Shown here: piece by piece, positions 1-12,402 of the stretch
Position numbering within the stretch: the stretch's first letter is position 1
How the letters are laid out: every line of letters starts with the position of its first letter
Source: Dicyema japonicum
Lineage: Eukaryota; Dicyemida; Rhombozoa; Dicyemidae
Direction: 5' to 3'
Length of the DNA stretch: 64,000 nt
Assembly: GCA_011109175.1 (NCBI GenBank)
Contig: RDEW01000033.1
Location: forward strand, 62,001-126,000
Notes under the pieces: model-generated
Databases searched by the model: none
Told to the model about the DNA's origin: nothing
Seen by the model: only the letters and a program-made list of their open reading frames with translations
Translations under genes and position numbers: made by a program

Positions 1-149
1 GGCAGATTTCCTGAGCTTGGGCAATCTTCGATCGTCGCTGGCTATCCGAGCGATTTTCGCTAGCTATTGTGAGACGGAATAACCATGCTAATTTTTTAGA
101 TTTATTTATCGGAGTATGCATTAACTTTTGTTTTGTGATTGTCTATGTA

Positions 150-440
150 GTGTAGCATGCCTTTAGTTCGAATTTCAATGCTGTAAATCCAACTAAAGGT
201 TCCATGCATCTTCGATGATTTGACTTGACGAGTGACACCGTCATCAGTGAACATCTCACTGTGGAACCGGATCATCTACAAAAGAACTCACATCTAACAA
301 AAAAGAAGTGAAGAGCTTTCCTTGGTTCTCCCTCCACCATTAGTTATGATAACTGTTTTTTACTTAAAATAAAGTGTTTGTCTTACCTGGGAGTAGCTAT
401 ACCTTATATGGCTCTTCGTATAGTGCAGTATTATTATTAG
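150..440 (+). mobile_element. tRNA-derived SINE, copy 1
   Basis: This segment is a diverged copy of the elements at 5805-6090 and 14583-14725. Shared blocks, in order, are a TTCGAAT B-box-like stretch near 166, a GACTTGACGAGTGA block near 224, an AAAAAAGAAGT block near 299, and a tail with TATGGCTCTTCG followed by TTATTATTA repeats. The B-box and short 3' repeat tail are what a tRNA-derived SINE shows. No coding capacity is seen. Confidence 0.7.
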
Positions 441-759
441 CAGCGAAATTCGAAGGAATTGTAATTTCAGTATCTCTATCGGATTAATTTCATCACAACC
501 TTTAGTTAGTCTCTTGATGACTTCACATTCCGTCCATGACCTTTGGTCCTGCGAAAGTGCGGTATTATTAGCACAATTTGCTAGCTTTTGTGGAAGGCTA
601 CGCTATGCAGTTCGGTTAGCTCACAGCCAGCTATCAATCGATATAGCTTAGTTATTATTATAGATTTAAGCTTAATCTATTAATTTTTTACTTATTCTAT
701 AATTTTTTACTTAGGATATACAATATTCGCACTTTTTCTATCTTTTGTGTATACTGAGA
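441..759. other. No gene seen
   Basis: AT-rich sequence between the SINE and the LINE remnant. I see no open frame, splice pattern or repeat that I can support here. Confidence 0.5.
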
Positions 760-1850
760 TTATCTTCTGAACCTACTCTTGAAGAATAATGCAGCGGCAT
801 CTGTGAGAAGACAGAATAATTTTCGTGGAAACACGAGAGGCTTAGGTTTAATAATTCCCCCGCACCACAATTGAGAAACTAGAGGTCGACAGATTGATGA
901 TAAATGAAAAGACGTTGCAGAGCAGGATGAAAGACACAAAATTGGAAGATATCGGGTGTGCAACAGAAAGTCAAAGGAACTAACAGACTGAACAACGAAT
1001 TTAATGGATGTGGCCAACTTAAACTTAATGGATGTGGTGGTCCTGAACATGAAAAAGTCATTCCTCCAAGAAAAGTAAGGAGAGGCCTAAAGATTATGCC
1101 TGTGAACACCTGGTCTGCTGTAAAGAAGCTTCACGAGCCGGCATCCTAGAAGGCAGACATCATAGTTGTTAACGAAACAAAATCCAAGAAGGAATTACTG
1201 ACGATAGACAGATAGCAAGCTAGTCTTTGACTTGGAAAGATGAATCTGTAGGGGAGACGACAAAGTCCATTTTCTAAGGTTGGCATCTTTGAGTTTGCTT
1301 CGATATTTTGTGAATTTCCAGCGATTTTAGTATTCTACTTCGACAGGTGGATTCTGTTGGTGACTGTACTCGAAAAACCAAATGCGCGGATGAGATTGGA
1401 GATTACTTCAATTATATAGGAGAGTAAATTATGATTGGTAACCTCAACTCCAAACACCAGAACGTTGGATGGGGAGTACGAACCATGGTGAACACTTACT
1501 GAAGAAACTATCTGACTAGCAAGAATTCTATGTGCTGACGTCTGAGAAAGTCAACTACTTCCCACCTTATGGAAGAGATAAACTCGGAATGTTTCTTGTC
1601 TCCCCCTTCTTATGGAGCCCCCAAAGATATTAAGTGAGATAAAAAATGATCACGCTCCTCAATGATCAACCTTGAAATGAAAAAAGCCCCAGAGTGTTCA
1701 TAGACTGCAAAGCCAGTTCCGCGAGAGTCACACAGGATATTCGTTGCCACTAAGTTGGCCGAATTTTGGATCTCTCTTGACGACGGGGGAAATCGATCAG
1801 AGGAGCATGGAGATAAGCAACATAATGACAAGGTACCTGGGAAGTTATAA
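760..1850 (+). mobile_element. Decayed non-LTR retrotransposon, end of ORF1 and endonuclease part of ORF2
   Basis: Around 1036-1200 the reading GPEHEKVIPPRKVRRGLKIM followed by PVNTW and then ADIIVVNET matches the start of an APE-type (exonuclease-endonuclease-phosphatase) LINE nuclease. The same start is seen at the far right end of the window (GPEEIMPPRPVNQNIRIMLV), so both belong to one family. Further on, near 1431, IGNLNSKHQNVGWG resembles the nuclease IGD-N-K-H block, and VNYFPPYGRDKLGMFL near 1550 is its usual continuation. Several stops and frame changes show it is dead. Confidence 0.65.
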
Positions 1851-1935
1851 AAAACAGATTTAATCTAAATAAAATTCCGGACGGGACGGAGAAACGGTTT
1901 GTGAGTTCTCCTCAAACAGAGTGTAGGCTAACAAA

Positions 1936-2010
1936 TGTTCGTTTTTGTGCCATCCTGGAATTGGGTGTACCTGAGACTAGTGGATCACATGACTACACTC
2001 TAATATGTCA
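1936..2010 (+). repeat. Diverged third copy of the 42294/61161 repeat
   Basis: The order TGCCATCCTGG, then GGTG-ACCTGAGAC, then AGTGGATCACATGAC and CACTCTA follows the repeat at 42294-42418 with roughly one mismatch in five. It is followed by an A-rich stretch, as in the other copies. Confidence 0.55.
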
Positions 2011-2089
2011 AAAAGAAAAGATAAAGAACAGAGGAAGGAGAAACATTGACCCAAATAGCCAGTGGGGGGAATCAAACCAAATTTTATAG

Positions 2090-2402
2090 TATGACATCCC
2101 GACCACTATGGTACCTATCAGATTTTAAGAAAAAACGCGTAAAATTTTTTTAAAATAAAAATATAATTTCTATTTAAAAAATTATTATTTTTTAATTTGA
2201 AAATTTTGATAAGTAAAGTGGCTTAGCCTCAGCGACAATGGTTGTAAGCATAATAAATTTATTTTAAACGATATAATAAAATATATTAAAATAATATTAT
2301 TTAACCGGCTTTCATTTATCAATATTTAAATATTGGATTATCAACATATATAAAGTGGCTTTACTTGAGTTTTCTACAAGTTTTTGTTATTTTTAGGATT
2401 TT
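2090..2402. other. AT-rich 5' flank of the FERM gene
   Basis: Very AT-rich, about 300 bases with no coding potential. It would hold the promoter and 5' UTR of the gene starting at 2403. No specific regulatory motif is recognised. Confidence 0.4.
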
Positions 2403-5400
2403 ATGAAGTTATTCTTCCGTAATAAACTTTACTTTATCACTGTTCATTACTTGGACAACACTAAAGCGACATTTCAAATGAAATGTAAAACTATTGGGCT
2501 GGAATTGATTAAATGCGCCTGCGAAACTATTAGCGTTGACGAACATGACTACTTTGGTTTACAGTTCACGGATAAAAATGGAAACATGGTTTTTAGTCAA
2601 ATTTTATCCGCAGGCATGGATTGACGCCGAAAAAAACCTTAGAAGACAGCTTCATACATTAGCGAGCCAAATTTGTACTTTCGCGTAAAATTCTACATTT
2701 CCGACCCGAGTTCTCTCACAAACGAGTTTACTCGGTTTTTCTTTTTTCTAATTCCAGTTATCTCTTCGCTCTCCAAATTAGTCTCGACATCCGGGAAGGG
2801 TTAATTACAGCCACTGACGTGGATATGTCAGCTATGCTGGCTTTCATTCTTCAAGGTTGTTGCTACGTCCACTATTTCAGGCGATTTAGGCGACTTTGAC
2901 CAGGAGAACTTTGAAAATATCGATTTCAAGACAAGTTTTCCATTCATCAATCCAAATATCGTCGAAATGTGTGCCGATTTCTATAAACTGCTAATGTTGA
3001 TGCATCGCTTGTATTTTAGAGGAACTCTGAAGGCCGAATCCGACTTTAAACTGCTGGATAAGGCAAGAAGACTGGATTCTTATGGAAGAGACTTGTTGAG
3101 TGTGAGGCTCCCGTAAAATGCGTATTTAATAAATTAGAAATCTGAGGATAATCAAGATGTCTTTATTAACACTGACTATGTCGGGGTATCAATCTATAAG
3201 CGGAAAACTCTCTTTCTTCAGTATCCGTGGAAATACTTGTGCAATGTAATTTTCAAGGGCAGAAAGTTAATAATAATTCACTATAACAACGATAGTCCTG
3301 AGGTTTTTTAATTTGCTTGTATTGAAGTTTTATTGTGATGAATATATCTTCGAAAACACTGCACAATGTAAGGCATACTGGAAAATCTTGTGGGAAAACT
3401 TTTCCTTTTACAAGGACATTATCCACGAAAAAAACAAACGAGTTGGTCGTTCCAGTTTTTTGAAACGAGGATCACGGTTCCGTTACAGCGGGAGAACCCT
3501 CTCTGCATGAATCGCAAGACAGAGGCATTCACTTCTCAAAACTTTGTAAGGTTTGTCTTTTCTTCTTACCTCTGGTCTCAAAACAAACGCGTAAGCATGC
3601 ATGAATTCTCTAGAAGTTATCGAAATGGTTGTTTTGTCAAAGAAGTGATCGACGTCGACAGAATACAAACATCTGGTACTGAATGGTCGGTACTTATTAC
3701 TGAAGAAGTGAATGATGACACAGTTGCTAACGGAGAAACTCAAATATCCAATGTTATTGAAGATTCAGGAACTGACGAAGAAGTTTTGGAGAAGGAATTA
3801 GAAATTGTTAAGAGTGTGGAAGAAAATCCACCTCAGCTTCCTTCTCAGTCTCAGAGTGAAATTGTCTCCTATCATCAGAATTCTTTGACACATTCGACTG
3901 ATGTTGGATCTAAGAAATCGTTGGTTCACTCAAATTCCTTGGTTCAAACTCAACCGCCAGAGGTTCTCCCAACCCCCGTTCACAAACGATCAAGTCTTCG
4001 TAGCTCTATGTTATCGAAAAGAAGATTTTCGAGATCAGTTTTGTTACTTCTCACTTTTAGATCAACCAGAGCGATGTTCCTCGTATGTATGAGATTCTAT
4101 TTGAATTGTTTCTTTCAGAGACCGTCTATTGCAGAGAAATGAGTGTGATCGCCAATGTAACCACAAAGATGCCTTTACTTTACAGGAATTCAGAGATTTC
4201 ATGGAAGAAGTAATCTCAGATTGTCTCCTTCACGAATTTACGAGTGTGTTTTCTTCACTTTTCCATCAACACGAGCGGCTATTGTCTTTGCTGTCCGAAA
4301 ATTTAGACCACAAGTATTTGATGTTTAATTTTAGACACGTGGATCAACTCACAAATTGTGCCCTGGCATTTTTCTCCACAATTTTCAAATCCCTTAATGT
4401 TTGTCCTGTTACTATCACGTTAGTATTATTCCGTCTATTTGGAGTCAATCGGCGAAACTATCGGTATTTTCACGGATACAGTCTCAACGTCACCCAATTT
4501 TGAATTAAATTGCAAAAAATTTTCACGACAGTTATACATGCCCTTTATGAGGTTATTTCTGAGACCAGCACAACAGTTGTACTATTACCAGTTAATTCTT
4601 GATGGTGAGAATTTGTCACTCAGGCTTAGGACTACTGGCGACGTGTCCCCACGATGATACAGTTTTTAGCTGTACTTTTGGTTTTATTACTTTTAAGCTT
4701 TTTCTGGAAGGCTAGCGCATTTTCTGCAGGAATATGAACCAAATCTCAGAAAAATTGTTGCAATTTCATTTTATTTGAAGCTCGATTTGTTCTGCCTTTA
4801 CGAGTGTTTGGGAGCTATTGAGGATTTGAATGATCTTACCAATAGACAACTGATTAGGATGGGCGTCCTCAGAGTTGATTCTGCAATGAAATTGGCTTTT
4901 TTGGTTTAATTTATTATTTACTGTTGTTTGACCACGTGTTTTTGGTTTGCCAGCCACATCCTGAGACTGAATTCTTCAGCATAATTCATAGGATATCTCT
5001 GAACCACCCCACCGTTCAACTTTGGTCATAATTTGCAGAACCTTTGTGATTTAGGAAATTTAAAGTTTTCGATCAATTCTGGCGAATTGGAGATTGTCTT
5101 TGAAACAAAGTTTGTGATTTTGATATTTTATGTACCAGAACTGAGAAGGACAAAAATGAATGGATAAGCGACATTGATAAGTTCATTTCTGCTGAAATCT
5201 CACTTGTTGATATGATTTGCTTCCAAAATGGAGTTTCAAGAGGTTGTTACTGTTTTTATGGTAGAAATCACCAAACTTGACCCCAGCTTATTTTCTATAG
5301 ACATTATTCAAATATGCTGGAAATCTAAAATATGTTCGCTCTCCAGTCTTGATTTTTTCAATGTTTTTAAAGTTTATTTAGTGTTTTTATTAAGACAACT

Positions 5401-5700
5401 TTTTCTGAATATGTTCTTCGGCAGTCAAAGACAAATAAGCAGAGATTTTTCGTTATTTTGAATAATTCATATCTTTATTTTTTCACTGACTTTTTTGTGG
5501 ACAACGAGGTTGATTTTGCTGGTGATTTCAAGCGAGAACTTCCTAAATGCAAACAGAAACTGAGCATTCTCTCTTCTCGGACTGCTGTTTTGAACGACCC
5601 GAACGACAATGCTGAGACTTTTAGGTTTAAGATAAAGATGGATAATATGGCCACTGTATTATTTGCTGAGACAACCTACATGCAAAATAGGTTCAAATAA
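2403..5700 (+). CDS. FERM-FA-DH-PH protein, FARP-like Rho guanine nucleotide exchange factor
   Basis: The predicted protein joins membrane or cytoskeleton binding (FERM) to Rho/Rac activation (DH-PH), the FARP1/2 layout. The FERM N-lobe starts MKLFFRNKLYFITVHYLDNT and contains DYFGLQF. Removing a 25-nt intron (2589-2613) gives WIDAEKNLRRQL. Further small introns give TRYLFALQISLDIREG and GDLGDFD, then HRLYFRGTLKAESDF and ARRLDSYGRDLL. The FERM C-lobe (KAYWKILWENFSF) leads to the FA-domain signature RFRYSGRT near 3474-3497. An acidic Ser/Thr-rich linker follows. The DH part shows LYMPFMRLFLRPAQQLYYYQ (about 4530-4590), matching the PL..FLLKP.QR..HY helix. The PH part shows FFTDFFVD and FRFKIKMDNMATVLFAET. 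Odd: the reading stops at 5698-5700 inside the last PH helix while the same frame continues FINHLFRWVNSV. The middle exon structure is not resolved. The alternative is two adjacent genes, FERM and DH-PH. Confidence 0.7.
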
Positions 5701-5804
5701 TTCATCAATCATCTGTTTAGATGGGTCAATTCTGTAGACTCTGCTTCAATTTGATATTTTATATTTTAAGTTAAAAATATTTTAATTTTTATTAATTTTG
5801 CTGC

Positions 5805-6090
5805 AGTGCCATAAGTGCCGGACAAAATCTAGATGGTTCCTGGTTCGAATCTCAAAGCTGTCGATTCTGTAGGTTCTACGCATCTACGATGCTTCTTGGC
5901 TTGACGAGTGATGTCGTCGCCGGTGGTACATCATTTCGGAACAGGATTGTATTCAGAGACTCACACGCAACTAAAAAAAGAAGTTAAGAACATTCCTTGG
6001 CCTCCTCTTGACGATTAATTAGCATGGCTGTTTTGTACCCTAAATATAGCAATAAGTGTTATGGCTTTAGCGAAGGTGCTGTTATTATAT
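5805..6090 (+). mobile_element. tRNA-derived SINE, copy 2 (best preserved)
   Basis: A perfect-looking tRNA B box (GGTTCGAATCT) lies at about 5847. It is followed by CTTGGCTTGACGAGTGATG, a second block ACTAAAAAAAGAAGTTAAGA, and a tail GCTTTAGCGAAGGTGCTGTT. The same blocks in the same order occur at 150-440. The 5' part is tRNA-like but the A box is weak. Its 3' tail overlaps the last codons of the minus-strand gene that ends at 6059. Confidence 0.75.
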
Positions 6091-9000
6091 TGTTAGTAAC
6101 CTTAATGTTAGTTAAATTGAGAGGATTCCTTCTATCCAAATTCGCAGTAGGAATGCCAGGTATGGCAAATCGTTTGAACTTAGGAAATATCTCGTTTCTG
6201 ATTTTGAATAGGCTGATGATACCTTGAAGTAGTCTTTCTAATAGTTGCCTATCATTTTCGTTTATTGTGGGAGGAGTTTCGACCTCGAACTGAGCTATCG
6301 ATTCCCATAAAATCGCTTCTTCCACTTTCGTGTCACTTTCCTAAATCTATAAAACTGATTCTAACTGGGATTTGTTCTTCTGTGTTAAGAAATTCTGTAT
6401 CTTCGCAGTTTACCTCAGCAGGGACAATTCCAAAAATAATTTTTAGGATTTCTTTCAGTGGTTTGAAGCATTCCGATTCTGTGTTTGAGTCTGTCAGCAT
6501 TTGTATTATTTCAGAATATGCCCTATTAGACAAAATTTTGAGAAATATGTCAGCGGAATCTGAATTTTAGCAGACATAGTAACCGTCAATAAAGTTTATT
6601 AGTTTTTCTTTTAAGATGTTTTCAAGACATTTCGTCCAAATATTTGTAATCAACTCAATTCTGCTGTTCAATTCGCTGGTTGGGCATGTTTTTCGATAAA
6701 ATAGTACAATCACTGCAAAGCATAGTCCGAACTCATCCTTAATTTGCATTACATTGCACGCTCTTTCGTTAACTACGAAGGATTTAGCTCTCAGGAGATC
6801 TTTTTGACTGGGAAATTTCACAAAAAACATACTCACAGAGACTGTCAAATTTGGGTTGACTGTAAACTGTAATGTTTTTCGAATCGCTGCTGAATATTTT
6901 GGAAAGCACAATTTTGTCGTTATTTTTTTTGACCAAATAAAAACTTCCAAAGGATATATCTGAAGATACCATGCACAGCCATTTTATAAACAATTTGGCC
7001 ACATTCTTGACGGATTCCGTTTTAACGAAGGAGTTATAAACCTCAGAAAATACTTTACCGACTCCCTAGTTTAAAATCACATATTTCAACTTGGTAGTAA
7101 AGAGCTTCCGATCTAGTCAACTCAGAATCTCTGCCATTTTCTGACAAATTATCTACCGTCATCAATCCAAACACGTGATTATTGAAATCAGTAAGGGGGA
7201 TAGCAATATAATCTCCGAAGGAAGACTTGCTTTTGTTGGACCAGAACTTAAAATCTACGCTTTCATCCACAGAAATGGTGACAATTTTGTTGTTTTCGAT
7301 TGTAGAAAATCTATTTTACTACCAAATCATCCATACCTGATCTCGTCCTCATATTCTGAAATTTCAAACGGAGTGGAGACATTTGAGTCGGAACAGTGGA
7401 CAATTTTCAGAATTCTTGGTTTATCCTCTGTCACGCAAAGCAAGGAAATTATAACGTTGATATTTTCGGTTTTACGGTTTACAATGCAATCCTAATGCTT
7501 GTTGTAGGCTGAAAACCTTAAATATGGAATAGGAAGTCGATTCATAGAGCATTTTCAAGGTGGAGTGAGGGGAATCGTATATCTGTGAAAGCTGTTTGAG
7601 CCACTTTAGACGACTTTCCATTTTGATGTTGTCAGAGAGTGACCTCTGTAAATTAAACATTCATAATTACTTCAGGGGAGGTTTTATTGTAATTTACAAA
7701 GTCATCCCCAGTCTCCAAAATGTCGCTAATAGCGGTGAATATGACTTTGAATTGTTGCAGATTTAAATCACAGTTTGCAAACTTTCCAAGCATATTTTGG
7801 AATACTAATTACTATTATTAACATGTCCACCAACCTTCCTCCATTTCTATGGAATCCTGGCCATCCTTGTAATTTCTAGCGTGACAAATCGCCTCATTGG
7901 CGTTAACGTAACCACTACATTGAGGATCCAAATTTTGGAAGGCTTTTTCAAAGACGGGGTCGTTATTTTTATGTCTGTTTATTTTTTTAATCTGCGGTAA
8001 AATTCCAGTTTATAACGTAAATTATTCGCTCTAATTTTTCTTCCTCAGTCTCGATGTAATTCTCCACGAAAAACTGAGCGAATTCTTTAATAAGCGGATT
8101 TTTGAAGTCATGGACAAAGAAGGAGGAGCATAACGTGACAAATTGGGAGGAGGATATCAATTCTTCCTTAAATTCGCAGTTTGTTTCATTAAGCTCTGAA
8201 AATTCCGCCAGGATTGATTGGTTTACTAAAAAGTTAATAAAATTACGATAAATTGGCGACGTATAAATTTCTGGTTATTTTTTATCGAAAAGTCAAACGT
8301 TTTCCCTGAAATAAGGATTTTATCAACATTGCTTTGGATTTGATAAGGAAGGGTGGCCGGATTTCATTTCGTAGAAATCGAGGAAAATGTCGTTCACTTT
8401 TTCGAGGGACAAATAGCCCGACTGAAATTAAACTTTTGGTTTTACCCCCATTCCATTGAAATTTTCAAACATGTCAACAAACAGGTTTTGGGCACATTTT
8501 TTGACATTTATTTGGAACAAACGCTGAAGATTCATGTCAAGCATTGACATAAAACTTTCGGCCAAGTCTTCTCCCATATTTTCACATAAAACGGAAATGT
8601 CCTAAAATATGTCGAAAAATGATACAGAGTTTAGCGTGGATAAATCTCCCGATTTTACCTTGTCGAGTTGGAGACATTTGTTGTCCTCGATTTTTAAAAT
8701 GTCGGCAAACATTTCAATCCACTCGTAAATCTAAATAATCTATTTTATTACATAAATAATTATTTCCGTCGCAATACTCTCTGATATGCCGTATTTTTCG
8801 AATAACTCTTGTAAACGAAACGATTCCATAAAAGTTGGCTTACTTTCGTTTGGCTCCAAATCTTCTGTTTGATCAACTTGGTTGCTATGACAACTTTGAG
8901 AAATTTTCTCTTCAACGACAGTTTGGAAAGACGTTTTAGGATAAACTGAATCGGTACAGTTCCGTCGCATCAAATATTCCGCAATATAATTTATTGGATT

Positions 9001-9232
9001 GAAATTTTCATCGAATTTATTCTCGGCAGTTAAATTTAGCTGGTCCGTCTTCTTCAAGAGATGTTCAATTGCTGGAACAACAAATCCGCTTATCTACTTT
9101 ATTAATCGAGATTTTTACGTTTTTCATAAGATAAGGATCGTCATGAGTTTTAGAATCAAGCACACGTGCTAATTTTTCCTCGATGTAATTGGCGAAATCT
9201 GTTTTCCAGTCGTAAGTAATCATTGAAGTCAT
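6059..9232 (-). CDS. EFCAB5: EFCAB5-like protein with a GAF-type domain (multi-exon)
   Basis: Read on the minus strand, the gene begins near 9232 with MTSMITYDWKTDFANYIEEK. About 60 codons later it has NPINYIAEYLMRRN, a motif I associate with EFCAB5 and related ciliary proteins. The C-terminal third has GDYIAIPLTDFNNHVFGLMT followed by VDNL, the core of a GAF-like sensor fold. A 25-nt intron at 6341-6365 joins EEQIP to ESDTKVEEAILWESIAQFE. The middle (about 7500-8700) contains many short coding pieces whose splicing I did not resolve. The last ten codons (NIITAPSLKP) and the stop lie within the antisense 3' tail of the SINE at 5805-6090. Function by family: probably a ciliary or flagellar calcium-linked protein. 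The family call is moderately sure; the exact exon set is not. Confidence 0.5.
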
Positions 9233-10882
9233 AGAAACAATTTATTTTTAAGTTACAAATAATTATTTTTTTATTGCAAAACAAACAAACTCAATTATTA
9301 GTTTTGCGTTTTTTGATCTCACGTGCATCAGTGGCTATGAGGAGAACAAATTATTGGGATGCATACCTCCTGTGGTATATATCTCAGAATCAATGCTTCC
9401 AAGAACTTTTAGAGTTGTGGTCTCCATAATATGTTGTGGACATCACTCTTCTTTGAAAAGACAGAGATTTGGGATTTTTTGCCAGCACTGGAGTCGATAT
9501 AAAAGGTCTTTGGAAGCGACCTGAATTGAGAGTGCACTTTCTGATGGTTTCTTACATTTTAGTAAAGGCGAAGTTAATAATTTAATTTCTGCGTTTCACA
9601 TGGATTTGTGAGGATTAAAAATACAGTAATAATCTCTTGGGAGTTACAAAAAATGCCAGAAAGATATCAACAAATTCGCTTCTATGCCTCATTTTTATCA
9701 ATGTGTCTCATTTATGTGGTGGATTCGAATATTTGCATTTAATTGCATTTATGGCAGATTCGATAGATTTTCAGTATCATTTAAACACAATTTGAGAATC
9801 TAGCCAAGTAAAGCTAGTTTTTTCCACACGGATATTTTTTCTGAAATTTCCTATGGACTTGAGGCCACTGCCGCTGTAACGTACACATAGTTTTATTGCA
9901 GGTACAAAATTACGCCAACTATAATAATAATCACACGGGCTACAGACAAAATATATAAGTTGCTGCACTTTGCATGCTTGAGACTTGTCTCAAACTTTTT
10001 GTTTATTGAGTACTTCATCAGGTCTTGGTCTATCCACAAGAGTTAAGAGAGACTAAAAAATGATGGATAAAGACTAAGAAAAAATAATCAGACGTTTGCT
10101 CATTATTCTCATATAACCCAAAGCAGACTCCCCTTTCCCCCACTCCGAATTTACTACCGTAATTCATGGAACCTGTGTTTATACTCAACGCACATAGTTT
10201 CCAATGTTTTTAAAAAAGAAATTCCACGTTCTTTAAAAAAGACCACGCTAAAACATCCCAGATTAAAACTATCAGCAGAATTCTGACTTTGGCCTCGTGA
10301 AATATTTCGGTTCACTAGCTATTAGGTCATAATGAATTTTCCCACGTAAACAGACTTCATATTGTCCAGAGAAGTATCCAGAACCTCAACTAGCAAAGAG
10401 AACCACATCACTAGTTCTATTACGACCGATCATTTTTCTAACAAAGAATATTATATAATTTAATTTACATAAAAAACTTATGTAAACTGTTTGAATATCA
10501 AAATATAGCCTTAATTGAATAATGGCTAACACTTTGTTAAGCAAAAATCAAAATATTTATTTTATTAAACCGAAACCTCGAGGATTCTAGGACACAAATC
10601 GCTTTCCTTCCTACGTACCATCGGATCTTTGGTAGCAAAAAGGAAGAGAGGCAGCAGGGAAAAGTGATGATCGATTAAGTGTATTTTCATACAAATCGTA
10701 AGAGAAAATGAGGTCTCACCATGAGAGCTACTTGTAATTTATAACATTTTACACTTTTATTAAACCTAAGAACAAAAATAAAAAAAGAAATAAAAAAACA
10801 CATTAATTTATTGATTATAAAATAAAATGAATGCTTTTTTTAAATTTAAAATTATAAAACTGCTCGTCTGACTATATCAGTA
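9233..10882. other. Intergenic stretch, no gene seen
   Basis: About 1.6 kb of AT-rich sequence between the EFCAB5-like gene and DRG2. I found no convincing exon, transposase, LINE frame or tRNA. It should hold the promoters of both neighbours, which point away from each other. Confidence 0.5.
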
Positions 10883-12220
10883 ATGAGTTACCGAGAAAAA
10901 ATCGCTCAAATCGAAAATGAAATGGCACGAACACAGAAAAACAAAGGTTTTTAATAATTATAGCATTTTTAGCCACTGAGTACCATATCGGATTACTCAG
11001 AGCCAAATTATCTCGGTACAAATCCCTTCTCGTAGAGGCCGAAACAAAATCGACTTCTAAAGTTTTATCACTCCTCTATTAAAGGGAGAAGGTTTCGACG
11101 TAAAAAAATCAGGAGACGCCAGAGTTGCCCTCGTGGGATTACCTTCAGTGGGAAAGGTACCGAAGCGTGATCATGGTAGTCCACGTTTATAAATACCATC
11201 ACCGACACTAAAAGTGAAGCCGCTGCCTATGAGTTTACAACGCTCACGTGTATTCCCGGGATTTTAAAGTACAACGGAGCCACAATTCAGATTCTGGACT
11301 TGCCTGGAATAATCGAAGGAGCTTCCCAAGGTTACTCCTTAAAAGTATTTTTAGGGAAGGGCCACGGAAAGCAAGTCATCGCTGTGGCGAGAACAGCGGA
11401 TCTAATATTAATGATAATCGACGCTGCGGATGCCCAAAACCAAAGAATCAAAATTGAACGAGAACTTGAAGCCGTGGGAATCCGACTCAATCGGACTAGG
11501 CCTCAAGTTTACTTCAAAGTTACTTCCAATAACTCAACTTTTTAGAAATTAAAGGCAGGGGGCGTAAAAATGACTTCCACGGTTCCGCTTACGAAATTCG
11601 ACCTCAAAATGGCTCAGCTGATCCTTCACGAATATAGCAAGTCAAATTAAGTCAATTTCAGAGATTTTTAACGCTGAGATTGTAATTAGAGAGGATATAA
11701 GCTGTGATGACTTCGTTGATGTTGTTTTGGATAATAGAGTCTACATTCCTTGCATCCACGTGTGCAATCTCGTTATTTTTAGGCATTTAATAAAATTGAC
11801 GTGCTCACCATTGAGGAGGTCGACTTACTGGCCAGGGAACCTCATTCGGTGGTTTTAAGCTGTGCTCTCAGACTGAACGTTGATTTTCTGATCGACATGA
11901 TTTGGAAGTACCTTGACCTCGTGTTAGTTTATACGAAACGTAAAGGAGGTAGAGTTTGTTGTTGATATTTTAGAACAACCTGGACTTGATGAGCCACTCG
12001 TTATGAGAAGCAACTGCACAATCGAGCACGTGGTTAGTAGCAATCCTTTATATTAGTGTCATTCCATTCACAGAGATATGGTGCGGACATTCAAGTATGC
12101 CTTTGTTTGGGTGAGTGTACGTGTGAATTTTAGGGAACGAGTGCTAAACACTCTCCTCAAAGGGTAGGACTCCATCATAAAATTAATTCTGATGATGTTG
12201 TTCAAATATTTACAAAATAA
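10883..12220 (+). CDS. DRG2: DRG2, developmentally regulated GTP-binding protein 2
   Basis: A translation-associated GTPase of the OBG/DRG class. With eleven small introns removed, the frame runs from [20 protein letters not shown] through [36 protein letters not shown], the P-loop [17 protein letters not shown], the DxxG motif [28 protein letters not shown], the NKID G4 motif and, at the end, the TGS-type domain [31 protein letters not shown] and IEHVCH point to DRG2 rather than DRG1. Resolved introns include 10947-10972 (26 nt), 11157-11179 (23 nt, splitting the P-loop at GK/S) and 11331-11354 (24 nt). The intron at 11637-11661 has a GC-AG border. No broken key residue is seen. It stands alone; the downstream neighbour is a transposon. 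Confidence 0.95.
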
Positions 12221-12402
12221 CATTTAATGAAGTGTTTTTTTCGAAAGATTTTAATTATTTTCAAGTATTTACTAATCAATAAGGCAGATTTCTTAGTACT
12301 TCTCATCGTTAGTTACCTCAGCCTCACTAACAATTTATATTTTATTGTTTAGAACTAAATAATTTTAAAAACTGTTGACTGAGTGAATAATTGATTGGAT
12401 AG

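Noticed and set aside
3483-3743. Minus-strand open frame opposite the FERM gene
   Set aside because: Shadow of the coding strand; the plus strand carries the FA-domain signature here.
4129-4660. RasGAP domain after the FERM part
   Set aside because: A first impression from CP...FLFLRFF-like residues. LYMPFMRLFLRPAQQLYYYQ fits the DH helix better, and a PH domain follows.
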